A stretch of DNA of 64,000 bases from Rugalucina vietnamica (GCA_964017185.1 OZ024878.1:13897351-13961350); one strand, 5' to 3'; positions 45,370 through 51,845 are shown, counted from the stretch's first letter. Numbers and translations: made by a program. Notes: generated by a model from the sequence alone, not told the origin.

Positions 45370-47037
45370 ACAAAATATTTCACTCACGAATACTACATGA
45401 TGGCATGAGTACTACAATAATTTTTTTATTTAAATCATTTATTTGAAGACACATGCAATCCTCCCATCTTGAATCGATTCAAGCATTGGCTGATTCGGAC
45501 CTTATTTCTGTTTCACATGTGGTTAATTTGGACACCAAACAGATTCTGACATTGGCAAATTCGGACCTTAATTCGATTCGGACCTTGGCTGATTCAGACC
45601 TTAATTCGATTCGGACCTTGGCTAATTCGGACCAAAATTCGATTCGGACCTTGGCTAATTCGGACCCTATTTCAAAAAAAACATTGGCTAATTCGGACCT
45701 TGATTTTGCGGGGTCCGAATTGACCAGTGGTCGAGGTCCGAATTAGCCAAGGTCTGAATTAGCCAAGGTCCGAATTGTCCACAGCTGAGGTCCGAATCAG
45801 GTCCAAATTAGCCAAGGTCCGAATTAGCCAAGGTCCGAATTGTCCACGTACCATCAAGATTTACCTCCCTTGAGCTAGTTCTGGTACTGTAATGTTGTTT
45901 CCACATGGAAGAGAAAACCAACAATTTAGGTCTCCGACCAGGTCTGACACAAACCAGCATGTACAGTTACAGAAGCAGACTAGAAGCTTGAAATTTCGGT
46001 TTTAAGAAGACAACGGATTGTACTACAGTGTATCTGTATAACGATAACATTTGCAGATTGTTGGTTTCCTTGTGCGGCAGCTCATATTGGAAATGACGGG
46101 GTTTTGACATTAGGATCCATAGCCCAGGGAGATTTTCTATTGCAAAGGGCGAGGCAAAGAGCAAAGGTTGGACCTCAAGTTTGTCCCTTGGGGGTGGGGC
46201 TCATAACAGGGCACTGAAAGCTGAAAAGTCATAATCACTGCCTTTCCCGGTAGGTGGGGGAGCAGTGGTTACAAATGACTGGTGCATAAACTAGAAACTT
46301 CAAACCTCCAGCCGCACAACCTTGTTTGTAACAGATATGGTCAAAAAGAAAAAAAAATGTTTGTTTGCTCTATGGTATAATATATTCGTCAACAATTATT
46401 TAGTCATGTTGGGACAGAGCCACTGCTTCTTAGATGAGCCCTCTCGTGGAAAAAACAACAATGTGGTTTCCGAACAGGTCTGACACAAACCGGCCTGTAC
46501 AGCTACAGAAGCAGGCTAGAAGCTTGAAATTTTGGAGTTAAGTAGAGGAGGAATTGTACTATCCGAGTAGCAAAAACAAAGGCGCTGATCAGCTTCGCGG
46601 TTACCGCGAAGCTGATCTGCGCCTTTGTTTTCGTCTATGCAGATTGTTGGTTTTCCCATGGGGCGGCTCAGATGTTATCCAGTAATATGGGTAATGAGTC
46701 TTACTCAAGGACACAAGCTGGTATCAGTGGGAATTGGAACAGCTGACCTGGATCAGAATTGTGATTTACTAAGTTTAACCACTAGACAACCATGCTCCAC
46801 TGACTAAAGATGTTGTGTTGGCGTTAAACCACCAAACCATTTAACAATAAAATGAGTGGCAACACGAGAAAAATGTATTTTCATATGTGGAAACAAAGAC
46901 GCAGATTTTAATCTGTTTTGTTTCCATTCCCAGGTGTCATAGAAATGGCAGAAGAAGAGAAAGAAAAGAAGACAATATTTGGATTTAAGAAGACAAGACA
47001 GAAAGAAGAAGAAAGTAGTGATGAGGATGAATATTGA
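28668..47037 (+). CDS. TXNDC9: TXNDC9-like / phosducin-like thioredoxin-fold protein gene (spliced)
   Basis: Exons at 38108-38232, 38999-39113, 41798-41931, 42587-42663 and 46934-47037 join in compatible phases. The protein has an acidic helical N-terminus (LLEELENEEIPSYIREARLQ), a thioredoxin-like core (VVHFFHEDFRRCAIIDLHLK, FAKINVGKA.FLVEKLKI.VLP), the family signature VVGFEELGNTDNF and an acidic tail ending SSDEDEY. The TXNDC9/Plp1 group lacks a CxxC redox centre; members bind the CCT/TRiC chaperonin and modulate actin and tubulin folding. The first exon is uncertain: 28668-28733 or 37748-37780. The 7.8-kb gypsy element would lie in intron 1 if the first is used. Assignment to TXNDC9 rather than another phosducin-like member is moderately sure. 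Confidence 0.8.
28817..29519 (+). repeat. 5' LTR of gypsy element
   Basis: A 703-bp LTR, TGTGACAAAA...CGTTACA. It contains a palindromic CRE (TGACGTCA, 28972-28979), TATAAATA (28987-28994) and AATAAA (29058-29063), in the order expected of U3, R and a poly(A) signal. Confidence 0.95.
28972..28994 (+). promoter_or_regulatory. gypsy LTR core promoter (CRE plus TATA)
   Basis: TGACGTCA is followed 8 bp later by TATAAATA. The motifs are seen directly; promoter activity and response to CREB-type factors are inferred. Confidence 0.6.
29526..29543 (+). other. gypsy primer-binding site, tRNA-Lys type
   Basis: TGGCGCCCAATAAGGGAC lies 6 bp after the 5' LTR. It resembles the tRNA-Lys primer sites of other retroelements (TGGCGCCC core with a GGGAC end). 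The tRNA of this species was not checked. Confidence 0.75.
29612..35629 (+). CDS. gypsy Gag-Pol polyprotein with C-terminal C2H2 extension
   Basis: A single 2005-codon frame. Order by approximate residue: Gag with a CCHC knuckle (CFNCNSDQHLIKDC, 379-392); aspartic protease LVDSGA (about 437); reverse transcriptase with YLDD (about 858); RNase H with LDTDAS (about 1003); integrase HHCC finger (1243-1291) and D,D,E triad (about 1317, 1377, 1412); GPF module (WRGPF, about 1555). There is no frameshift between Gag and Pol. After the integrase it carries about 320 extra residues: two zinc-finger-like motifs (CTWC...H...C and CHACGNTF...H...H, about 1690-1740) and a long Lys/Glu/Ser-rich tail. I do not see a chromodomain. 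All catalytic motifs are intact, so the element is potentially autonomous. Confidence 0.95.
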   Translation: MDDKYYEEMSRQIEELQRQNRVLKLEHELRSYRQELGEMSGLLSTPAPVKDEQGLGSRKVWSDIPKGRSDDAHGAEAGLSEAEGIDSQEIPDRFVTNRKKPASSGSKSKDVIMKPATYDGSVAWMDYKAHFDACAELNGWTDQQKGLYLSVSLRGQAQGVFGNLESGKHDYGDLVRALEERFAPPNQTELYRVQLRERRQKASESMAELGQDIRRLTNLAYPKAPSDVRETLAKEQFVDSLVNTEMRLKIKQARPIDLNDAVRHAVELEAFYRAESRQAGQGFINTAVSSEQVDDKKLAEAFSSLNNRLDEMTKVMNKLLFQQRNSNYRQENQPSKQGPVSNSRPPAQPRTDNGTNRQRVNNGSYKPEIKGQNRTARRCFNCNSDQHLIKDCTQPKTSNRDKDKPGSTNKESVCLSSTNHAGLFVQAKLGKYGAVCLVDSGATLSLLSSKVWSAIKGTVSLEKFDKEIVSASGNVLDTKGKANVCFVINGVKCVMDVVIAEMDIDAILGLDFMSMHDVIVDVVGMTMHIKGTVCPLVKIGKIGCYQVIVKERVHVPSRSEVILEGQLVDWDSSNDNIGIIETSDKFLNSNRGVVARTLVKANGKIPIRYANFSNEDQILYPGTNIAEFCPAQVLRAVQEVKTKPPRNLPKHLTELYERASEGMSSTQKKQIANLLGKYGDIFSKDEHDLGRTGIIKHKISVDNTRPIKQAMRRVPVHMQDEVDRQLDLMLEHDIIQPSTSPWASAIVLVKKKDGSRRFCIDYRRLNDVTVKDAYPLPRIDESLDQLAGAKWFSCLDLSAGYWQVEVDPDDRQKTAFITRRGLYEFNVMPFGLCNAPATFERLMELVLSGLHWQICLIYLDDIIIFGKTFAEMIQNLDTVLERFAQAGIKLKSQKCQLFKREVDFLGHVINEHGIHTNPQKIECVKTWPTPKNITELRSFLGLCSYYRRFIANYSHVAKPLTRLTEKDQRFNWTSECSEAFERLKHMLVTAPILAHPDFTKPFILDTDASNHAIGAVLSQKTGNEERVIAYASRTLSKSERKYCVTRKELLALVYFVKYFRHYLYGRMFTARTDHASLRWLMNFKNPEGQVARWLEVLSSFSMTIEHRPGRLHGNADGMSRKPCIDDTVSTSHSEIPQDNTKDLDPSCMHVGSEDTDESMSECDDLISLQADDDELAVVRSWVQANKRPEFAAIAAEGYILKSFWNQFPCLELHDDLLVRRQENLDEDNVVTFQVIVPKKARRSILYACHDMKTSGHLGVTKTVSKIKQKFYWPGLQSDVRSYIAGCDACSKRKGPIPSKRAPMQIVRSGFPMERIAIDILGELPETPRGNKYIVVIGDYFTKWTEALPIPNMEACTVAKVLVENVLCRFGIPQVIHSDQGRQFESILFQEMCKLLGIHKTRTTPYHPQSDGMVERFNRTLAAMLSAYVSENHRDWDEQLPYVSMAYRSTEHETTGMSPNMLMFGREVSTPLDLVYELPNLSKPIPSNQWVWELRDRIERAHALVRQCTQQAMHRQKRNRDSRMSYETFKIGDQVFVHFPVKKVGTSAKLTPFWRGPFKVTGKLSDVLYKVNCGRNNAEQIIHCDRIKLCRQQVLRGELEQSDIEGHEEGHAHEPENNDDPEADRDNEIDQIEELESAHQPVMDTDRDYESDRKRVRRKPVWAKDYVFSCRMVNTKVTPNKHNMADKAKTRCTWCKGLFEEGDQYEQHMIKCYRTRWTCHACGNTFKLKSYLEKHKRTQHQAWASINRTLKRSAGHFKVGLKTNSHVAKANVVEEKHNLDDQSKVKDSKEKQVSDGQVQKKEETVSTAKKVKSVDLVSEENSDWDKSPDVSLEGELQVSDDSDSSSDNDSRRQEIKKDKVDQSSVDKKKELWLGRVIRKATTPAIPVAPKKQKVDEKPENEDIGQKGEAVQVKKDNVILKRKKEIKVTCESMIKEGSSEAVTTVTENGEETYRDKVRRKKQKTGPVKIDMGDIIPDGSICANDISLQLKGEGNVELTLTYCPESDY
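35780..35824 (+). repeat. (GAT)n microsatellite in the gypsy 3' region
   Basis: About 15 perfect GAT/ATG units lie between the Gag-Pol stop and the 3' LTR. The segment just before the LTR (ccggaggcgtgggtag) is only weakly purine-rich, so the polypurine tract is not certain. Confidence 0.9.
35917..36619 (+). repeat. 3' LTR of gypsy element
   Basis: A 703-bp direct repeat of 28817-29519, with no difference found by eye. It is followed by the target duplication cttg. Confidence 0.95.
36624..37165. other. sequence after the gypsy element, nothing recognised
   Basis: No exon or repeat recognised. It would be TXNDC9 intron 1 if option A is the first exon. Confidence 0.4.
37166..37350. repeat. MITE family A, diverged
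   Basis: The core aaccgccttgccgaaaagg and the end gttttcctgatg are present; the left part is missing. Confidence 0.7.
37690..37720 (+). promoter_or_regulatory. CCAAT/CRE-like promoter block of repeat X
   Basis: Two TTGGTCAATG/ATTGG-type words and TGACGTCA (37711-37718) lie 30-55 bp before the ATG at 37748. The block is largely conserved in copy 2 (TGACATCA). Promoter function is inferred. Confidence 0.45.
37748..37780 (+). CDS. candidate first coding exon of TXNDC9-like gene (option B), inside a repeat
   Basis: ATG GCC opens 11 codons (MADVEEALRIS) ending in phase 0 at a strong donor TCT/gtgagt, 327 bp before the acceptor of the next exon. The sequence is part of a repeat whose second copy (57311-57753, - strand) also has ATG GCC, 11 open codons and the same donor. 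It may be a TE-derived alternative first exon, or just the decayed first exon of the TE itself. Confidence 0.4.
38108..38232 (+). CDS. TXNDC9: TXNDC9-like exon: acidic helical N-terminus
   Basis: The acceptor is gattttcag and the donor is TATAC/gtaagt, phase 2. It encodes KLLEELENEEIPSY, IREARLQELRTQ and MKEKQHGIYT. The pattern of E-rich helix, R..R...L, then a HG.Y motif before the thioredoxin fold is shared by TXNDC9 and fungal Plp1. Confidence 0.85.
38405..38623. repeat. MITE family D
   Basis: The ends ggcccagcggtaataaaac and gttttattacctcagggcc. Confidence 0.85.
38766..38989. repeat. MITE family B, duplication ATTT, beside a splice acceptor
   Basis: gagccgccgaattggaaaac to catgcacaggctt; attt flanks. 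It ends 9 bp before the exon at 38999, so the pyrimidine-rich ttggttttctc of its end is in the acceptor region. Confidence 0.88.
38999..39113 (+). CDS. TXNDC9: TXNDC9-like exon: thioredoxin-fold start
   Basis: The acceptor is ttattttgcag and the donor is AAA/gtaagt, phase 0. It encodes EVTDEKAVLDL, CVVHFFHEDFRRCAIIDLHLK. The family C-x-I-x-D-x-H-L stretch replaces the CxxC site. A GAGCCGC MITE ends about 9 bp before the exon, so its end forms part of the 3' splice-site region. Confidence 0.88.
39145..41230. repeat. dispersed repeat F, split by a Helentron-like element
   Basis: The left part, 39145-39214, and right part, 40993-41230, match the inverted copy at 45075-45330 (ggacatttaccc, tttgacttgaaccactttt, tcctgggcagg). 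The uninterrupted copy gives the empty insertion site. Confidence 0.7.
39215..40992. mobile_element. Helentron-like nonautonomous element
   Basis: It starts TAGCTCACCTGAGCC with a 5' hairpin (GAGCC gaa GGCTC) and ends ctcaggtgagc...aggaccattggtcct-CTTG. A short inverted repeat lies near both ends, a 3' hairpin just before the terminus, and there is no target duplication. The interior has repeats of about 430 bp (ccaagatggccaccatggct; cttgacctattttacggcaa). No Rep/helicase frame, so it is nonautonomous. Confidence 0.75.
41503..41767. repeat. MITE family A
   Basis: Full length, catcaggaaaacatgtctg to gggcatgttttcataatg. It ends 30 bp before a TXNDC9-like exon. Confidence 0.88.
41798..41931 (+). 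CDS. TXNDC9: TXNDC9-like exon: thioredoxin-fold centre
   Basis: The acceptor is ctttcttttcag and the donor is ATAG/gtatgt, phase 2. It encodes KLTEKYFETKFAKINVGKA, LVEKLKIRVLPAVLCFVKG and VVDR. The cis-Pro-like VLP and the T.F.K.NV..A.FL pattern are those of phosducin-like thioredoxin folds. Confidence 0.9.
42149..42475 (+). repeat. tRNA-derived SINE split by family D
   Basis: tggcctggtggtagagcacc resembles the SINE at 15385; family D occupies 42199-42437, after which the SINE tail resumes. Confidence 0.5.
42199..42437. repeat. MITE family D, nested in the SINE
   Basis: The internal perfect hairpin is gttaaaatgccagcaattg with its complement; the outer ends contain ctcaactcagctgag. Confidence 0.85.
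42587..42663 (+). CDS. TXNDC9: TXNDC9-like exon: VGFEELGN signature
   Basis: The acceptor is gtttttcag and the donor is TCAG/gtaatc, phase 1. It encodes VVGFEELGNTDNF and TEVLERRIAKS. V.GF..LG..D.F....LE is the most diagnostic stretch for TXNDC9/Plp1. A foldback element begins only 18 bp after the exon. Confidence 0.92.
43035..43228 (-). repeat. LTR (3' LTR in element orientation)
   Basis: The 194-bp LTR contains TGACGTCA at 43139-43146 and, on the - strand, AATAAA (tttatt at 43074-43079). Confidence 0.93.
43437..44354 (-). CDS. Gag protein of the copia-like gag-only element
   Basis: 305 codons. It has a helical Gag core (FKQEVLAWSEIT; FLDKHLGKDDLADSLDKF; LPSEILAFKLIKKANITKEE) and a CCHC knuckle CKCCGSFRHLIADC near the C-terminus. 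The core resembles Gag regions of Ty1/copia-type elements of marine invertebrates as I recall them; this is recognition, not a search. The frame stops about 35 codons after the knuckle and no pol follows. ATG choice: an internal Met (MTTRVNPPSL) near residue 10 is also possible. Confidence 0.75.
   Translation of the reverse strand: MIRSVSHYSMTTRVNPPSLTKSKNYERFKQEVLAWSEITELKRDKQGIAVALSLPEEDENQIKDKVFDQIPIDDLKDDSGLDILLVFLDKHLGKDDLADSLDKFEDFDEFSRKDGQSIQEYIAMFDSKYRKVEKKSMALPSEILAFKLIKKANITKEEKMLVLTGMNFENKLTLYEEAKASLKKFKGDKICTNENQAIKLEPAYLAENEEVLLAAGYVKSKPSRRFNNRTGTSCDHGCKGPANTRSRENTCPRAGRSRKMNAVGSDGQIMTCKCCGSFRHLIADCPDSWENMAKLSITDDENIVL
44753..44768 (-). other. primer-binding site, initiator-Met type
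   Basis: On the - strand TGGTAGCAGAGCGAGG lies 2 bp inside the LTR. It is complementary to a tRNA 3' end with the acceptor stem of animal initiator Met tRNA (AGCAGAG). The same 18 nt, with TT added, occur in the element at 49396-52101. Confidence 0.75.
44771..44964 (-). repeat. LTR (5' LTR in element orientation)
   Basis: Identical to 43035-43228 by eye, including the CRE palindrome (44875-44882). Followed by gtatg. Confidence 0.93.
45075..45330. repeat. dispersed repeat F, uninterrupted copy
   Basis: Inverted relative to the split copy; it contains ggttaaccgctcag, gtttaagtcaaacca and gttgggtaaatgtcc. Confidence 0.7.
45336..45365 (+). repeat. (ATCA)n microsatellite
   Basis: About 7 perfect units of atca. 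Confidence 0.9.
45904..46083. repeat. MITE family B, hairpin lost
   Basis: The terminal and subterminal parts are kept (gaccaggtctgacacaaacc); the central hairpin is deleted. Confidence 0.75.
46385..46810 (-). repeat. tRNA-derived SINE split by family B
   Basis: On the - strand ggttgtctagtggttaaac is A-box-like. Family B is inserted at 46436-46669. Confidence 0.5.
46436..46669. repeat. MITE family B, duplication AGAT, nested
   Basis: gagccctctcgtggaaaaaac to catggggcggctc; agat on both sides; intact hairpin. Confidence 0.92.
46934..47037 (+). CDS. TXNDC9: TXNDC9-like terminal exon
   Basis: The acceptor is cattcccag. Phase 1 gives SGVIEMAEEEKEKKT, then a basic stretch and the acidic end SSDEDEY with TGA at 47035-47037. 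A short charged tail with DSDSDDD-like acidic residues is normal for TXNDC9. Confidence 0.88.
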
Positions 47038-47314
47038 CCTTCACCTTGACCTAGTTTTACATCTTGACCTAGTTTTATGGAAATATTGGATGTTCAGGAC
47101 GTTTTCTGTTTGGATTCTAAAATTGTAACAAACGTGTGATACAAGAGACGTTATGCCTCCAAACAATTCATTACTGTTTAAAAAAGCAGTTTTAATGGTG
47201 TACAATAGAAACCAAAAAAATGTCTAGTGATTATTACTACGGATCAATTGCTCATTTTTCATTTAATATTAGAGTCCATTCATATAGATTAATGTTTACA
47301 AGGACACAGATAGG

Positions 47315-47320
47315 AATAAA
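47315..47320 (+). terminator. candidate TXNDC9-like polyadenylation signal
   Basis: AATAAA lies 278 bp after the TXNDC9-like stop, directly before a GAGCCGC MITE that starts at 47330. It is the first canonical hexamer I see downstream of the stop codon. Confidence 0.4.
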
Positions 47321-47329
47321 GTGTCAAAT

Positions 47330-47561
47330 GAGCTGCATCATGAGAAAACCGAATATTTGCGTATGCGAAAACAAAGGTGCAGATCAGCTGTGCAGTAACT
47401 GCACAGCTGATCAGCGCCTTTGTTTTCGCTACACAGATAGTACAATTCCTCTTCGTCCTAAATCCGAAATTTCAAGCTTCTAGCCATCTTCTGAGGCTGC
47501 ACAGGACGGTTTGTGTCACACCTTGTCGGAAATCCCGAAGACCTTTTTTGCATCGCGGCTC
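47330..47561. repeat. MITE family B
   Basis: gagctgcatcatgagaaaac to gcatcgcggctc; it starts 9 bp after the candidate poly(A) signal. Confidence 0.9.
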
Positions 47562-47668
47562 ATATAGCAGGATATGATAGGACGGTTTCATGCAGCATAT
47601 TGTCTTGACAAAGCTCATTTGTTCAATATTTGCTGATTTACACATATTTTTAACATTTTTGGTATTTT

Positions 47669-49181
47669 TAGCTCACCTGAGCCGAAGGCTCACAGGTGAG
47701 CTTATAGGATAGGCAGGCATCCGTCGTCCGTCGTCGTCCATCCGTCGTCTGTCGTCCGTCGTCCGTCGTCCGTCCACAATTTCAAAGAAGAATATTTCTG
47801 AAGCTAGTTGGCCGATCTTGATCAAATTTAATGTGAACCATAATTGGATTGGGGGATTGATGGCATTAGGTTTTGGAGCAGATTGTATCAAAATTGTGGT
47901 TTCCATGGCAACAGATAGGTCCCATAGACTTTCAATGGGAAAAACTAAAAAAATCTTCTGCTCTGAAACCACTAGGCCCACAGCTTTGATATTTGGTATG
48001 TAGCAATGGCTAATGGTCCTCTACATAAATTGTGCCATTCATGCCCCTGGGGTCAAATTTGGCCACACCCCGGGGGTAGATAGTCTCCATAGACTTTCTA
48101 TGGGAAAAAAATTCAAAAATCTTCTTCTATGAAACCACAGGGCCCACAGCTTTGATATTTTGTATGTGGCAATGGCTAATGGTCCTCTACATAAATTGTG
48201 CCAGCCATGCCCCTGGGGTCAAATTTGGCCACGCCCCGGGGGTCGATAGTCTCAATAGACTTACAATGGGAAAAACTAAAAAAATCTTCTTCTCTGAAAC
48301 CACTAGGCCCACAGCTTTGATATTTGGTATGTAGCAATGGCTAATGGTCCTCTACATAAATTGTGCCATTCATGCCCCTGGGGTCAAATTTGGCCACGCC
48401 CCGGGGGTCGATAGTCTCCATAGACTTACTATGGGAAAAAAATTCAAAAATCTTCTTCTCTGAAACCACAGGGCCCACAGCTTTGATATTTGGTATGTGG
48501 CAATGGCTAATGGTCCTCTACATAAATTGTGCCAGCCATGCCCCTGGGGTCAAATTTGGCCACGCCCCGGGGGTCGATAGTCTCCATAGACTTACAATGG
48601 GAAAAACTAAAAAAATCTTCTTCTCTGAAACCACTAGGCCCACAGCTTTGATATTTGGTATGTAGCAATGGCTAATGGTCCTCTACATAAATTGTGCCAT
48701 TCATGCCCCTGGGGTCAAATTTGGCCACGCCCCGGGGGTTGATAGTCTCCATAGACTTACTATGGGAAAAAAATAAAAAAAATCTTCTTCTCTGAAATCA
48801 CAGGGCCCACAGCTTTGATATTTTGTATGTGGCAATGGCTAATGGTCCTCTACATAAATTGTGCCAGCCATGCCCCTGGGGTCAAATTTGGCCACGCCCC
48901 TGGGGTAGATAGTCTCCATAGACTTACAATGGGAAAAACAAAAAAAATCTTCTTCTCTGAAACCAAAAGGCCCAGAGCTTCTATATTTTGTATGTAGCAA
49001 TGTTTGGTAGTCCCCATTATAAATTGTGCCAGTCATGCCCCTGGGTCAAATTTGGCCATGCCCCGGGGGTCAATAGTGTCCATGCATAGACTTTCATTGG
49101 TCGATTCTCAATTAATTTAAATCTCATGAGCTTACAATGTGATAATCTCTCAGGTGAGCTACAGGACCAATGGTCCTCTAG
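47669..49181. mobile_element. Helentron-like element with 166-bp tandem repeats
   Basis: TAGCTCACCTGAGCC start with 5' hairpin; ends ctcaggtgagct...aggaccaatggtcct-CTAG. The interior (about 47960-49030) is an array of 166-bp units, roughly seven, alternating between two types (gtagcaatgg/gccattcatg and gtggcaatgg/gccagccatg). Confidence 0.78.
47960..49030 (+). repeat. 166-bp tandem array with dimeric order
   Basis: The word ggcaatggctaatggtcctc or its variant occurs near 48002, 48168, 48335, 48500, 48667 and 48833. Alternate units share diagnostic variants, giving a 332-bp higher-order unit. Open frames across it are by-products of the repeat. Confidence 0.85.
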
Positions 49182-49395
49182 TTTTATTTTGTGTTTTGTA
49201 TATTTATATTTCGTGTATCAGATACAGTTTTGGAGTCTAAAATAGTTTTGTTTTGTTATCTTGAAATCTTACACAAAAATAAGACCATTTTGACTCCACA
49301 TCACACAAACATGTCCATGCAATATGTACCCCAATAAAACCCCACTTTTATAAAGCAAAACTGGGGTATTGAGGGGAATACCTGCACCCACAATC

Positions 49396-49631
49396 TGGTT
49401 TTGCGATTTTCCCGAATATGGAAATAACACCAAAAGAACTGAACTCCGATTGTGAGTTCCAAACTTAATTTATTGCACTTCTAAAACACGATAATGGATT
49501 TTACTATCAAAGACGTCTAAATCAAATCTATCCTCCGTAGCAACTGGCGTTACGTAAAATACAGCGTTACGTTATAAACGTTGCGTACAATTAGCAATTA
49601 ATAAACGTCTCATTAAATTTCCTTCTAACCA
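49396..49631 (-). repeat. LTR (3' in element orientation)
   Basis: A 236-bp LTR; on the - strand it starts TGGTTAGAAGG, ends CAAAACCA and contains AATAAA. Confidence 0.92.
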
Positions 49632-49969
49632 TTTTCCCCTCCTCAAAATATTAATTTTGATAAACCGGTACAATTGCTGCTTATGTCGAAACTGGATCGA
49701 ATTCGACACGATAACCCAATGCAAAGTGTCAAAATGTTGTTCATTGTCCAAGATCAAATCATGTCAATATATCCTAAAATTTCAAATTGAAATGATCCAC
49801 TACATAATAAAGTTATGTCCGATGTTAGAAATCATCTTTGTTCTCGACAGTGAAAATTGTTATTCGTCAAATATAAAATAGAAAAATAAGTTTACAGCAT
49901 AATAAATTATTGCAAACTAGTGAAGGGCTTCACTTAAACTATTGTGTTCCCCTCCATAGCCATCTGTGA

Positions 49970-51805
49970 TTAACCATTCTCTCCATGGCAAGTCATGTCA
50001 GTTTCTCCCCTTATGTTGGGTCCATATATTCTGCCGCGATCTATCGCTATGCCTTTTGACCAGCACCGATGCTCCAGTACAGCAACATGATTTGTCACCA
50101 AACATGGCTTCTTGACTGCACTGTCTTCTTTTGATTTGCGACACTTTTGAGTCAGTAGGTCGGAAAAATTGGATAAACTTCTGTCGTCCGTAGAAAAATG
50201 ATCCTGTGTCTGCCGTGGCGATTGGGTCGATTCCTTAGTTTGATTCTTCCCCTCCGTGCCGAATGTGATTCCTTGGAGCGTTGAATCACTGTTTCTATCG
50301 AAATACATTGTTTCGAATGTACATGTATTGTTATGTGTTATGTGTTTAGTATATGTATCACTAAACCCATCCAGGAAGCAGTGCTTTGGCTTATCCTGTC
50401 GATTGATATCTACGTGTAGGAGCACATGATGTAGTTTGGGGCAACCGTTTTGCCCACATGGCTGGCTGTTTTGGCATGCTTTTCCCACGTGACCGTCACC
50501 CAAACAACGAAAACATAGTTTGAAGCGTTTTGCGGTTTCCCATCGACCAGGAACATTCTTTTTTACGAATTTCTGACATATCCAGATGTTGTGAGACTGT
50601 CCACATAAATGACATGACGTATTCTTCCGACGATCACTGTCTACATGTATCAGCTCTCCGAAAAACGTTCTTTGCCCATTCCACGTTGGCGAAGCTGGTG
50701 ATGATTTCATAACACCCTGTACAGGCTCGCTATCTCCCGCCAAACCATGTACAGTCTCTGAAGCGATGGTTCGAAACGTTGATTCTTGAAAGACCCATGT
50801 CTTTAATGCTTCTACAGTTTCTGGCGTCTGTGTTTCATAAATCCACCTATGATATTTAGCAAGCATTGATTCTGTCAATTTTGTTCGAAGTTTGCCGTAC
50901 AAGAACCCATCCCCAAGATCATTATGATGACCGGTTTCTTTTAGATTTATTATGGCGATTTCCAGTAAATCTGCAAATTTTTCCAAGTCTTTTGCATTTC
51001 CCGGTCTTATTTTCTGAAAGCTTTCAAGATCTTCGAGATAAAGTGCTACTTGTCGGCGCTTACCTCCATACCTCCGCTCCAATCGCTCCTTGGCCACTTC
51101 ATATGCAGACGCAGAATGTCCGAGGTTTTCAATGACACTAAGAGCCTCGCCCGATAGGCATTGTCGAAGCTGTAATAGCTTGTATTCCCCTGTAGCTGGG
51201 GCGGTGTCTACACATGCCATAAACGCCGCTTTCCAATTGCGGTAAACCCTCTTGTCTCCGCTGAACTCAGGTAATTGTATTCGCTTCAGTTGCCTCCAGA
51301 GATCTTCACCAATGGAAGGGGCACGACAGGATCCCGCTTCGTGTCCAATTCTCTGCCTCAATGTGGGCTGATCTTCCATTTTTTCTTTATTTCGAAACGA
51401 ATTAGACTCGGATACTTTCCTACTGTTCCGTAACCAATCCGTTGACTTCTCACTTGATGTTATATTCGTACGCATATTCAGCGATTCCCAAAATGTTTCA
51501 TATGTAGCGTGGAATTCATCCTGTAAAATTACCATTTCATTTACGATTTTCGTGCCTTTATTTAGTTGCTTAATTCTTAAATAGATATCCGATAACTGTG
51601 ACATTACCTCCATTGACGATTCCATGTGCGAGTCCATTGTTCTGCAAGCAATTTTCAATTCTGTTTTTGGTACGCTCATGTCTCCTATCAAAAGTAACAG
51701 TCTGTTTCTATGAAGCGTAAGATTGAATTTAGCTAGCGACATTTTCTTCTTCAACTCTATTTCTTGCTCCTCCATTTCAGCGCACAGTCCCAATTCGATT
51801 GACAT
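49970..51805 (-). CDS. BEL/Pao-type Gag protein
   Basis: 611 codons. An N-terminal helical region is followed by the BEL/Pao core (LPEFSGDKRVYRNWKAAFMA; LLQLRQCLSGEALSVIENLG; KERLERRYGGKRRQVALYLE). A zinc-finger pair follows at about residues 395-465 (CHLCGQSHNIWIC and CFRCLGDGHVGKAC). In autonomous BEL/Pao elements protease and RT follow in the same frame; here the frame ends about 125 residues after the last finger and only about 340 bp remain before the LTR. The frame is intact, so it could supply Gag. Confidence 0.88.
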   Translation of the reverse strand: MSIELGLCAEMEEQEIELKKKMSLAKFNLTLHRNRLLLLIGDMSVPKTELKIACRTMDSHMESSMEVMSQLSDIYLRIKQLNKGTKIVNEMVILQDEFHATYETFWESLNMRTNITSSEKSTDWLRNSRKVSESNSFRNKEKMEDQPTLRQRIGHEAGSCRAPSIGEDLWRQLKRIQLPEFSGDKRVYRNWKAAFMACVDTAPATGEYKLLQLRQCLSGEALSVIENLGHSASAYEVAKERLERRYGGKRRQVALYLEDLESFQKIRPGNAKDLEKFADLLEIAIINLKETGHHNDLGDGFLYGKLRTKLTESMLAKYHRWIYETQTPETVEALKTWVFQESTFRTIASETVHGLAGDSEPVQGVMKSSPASPTWNGQRTFFGELIHVDSDRRKNTSCHLCGQSHNIWICQKFVKKNVPGRWETAKRFKLCFRCLGDGHVGKACQNSQPCGQNGCPKLHHVLLHVDINRQDKPKHCFLDGFSDTYTKHITHNNTCTFETMYFDRNSDSTLQGITFGTEGKNQTKESTQSPRQTQDHFSTDDRSLSNFSDLLTQKCRKSKEDSAVKKPCLVTNHVAVLEHRCWSKGIAIDRGRIYGPNIRGETDMTCHGENG

Positions 51806-51845
51806 TGTTTTCTATTCTTGATTTCCGATTTCAAACAAGTTCTAA

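Larger units (their letters stand above)
42681..45846. mobile_element. foldback element with minisatellite termini
   Basis: The left end (tggacaattctgaccttggc, then repeats of ggtcaattcggacc to about 42955) and the right end (repeats of aggtccgaattagccaaggt from about 45475 to 45846) are inverted relative to each other. The element is split by the gag-only LTR element 43035-44964. A copy of repeat F and an (ATCA)n run lie inside. Confidence 0.7.

Noticed and set aside
48152-48997. Repeated 60-100-codon ORFs (FCMWQWLMVLYINCASHAPG...) that look like a small protein family
   Set aside because: They follow the 166-bp tandem units, whose period is not a multiple of three, and have no start context or domain. 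They are repeat by-products.
47960-49030. Possible CRISPR-like array
   Set aside because: The units are 166 bp with no short repeat/unique spacer structure, in a eukaryotic mobile element.
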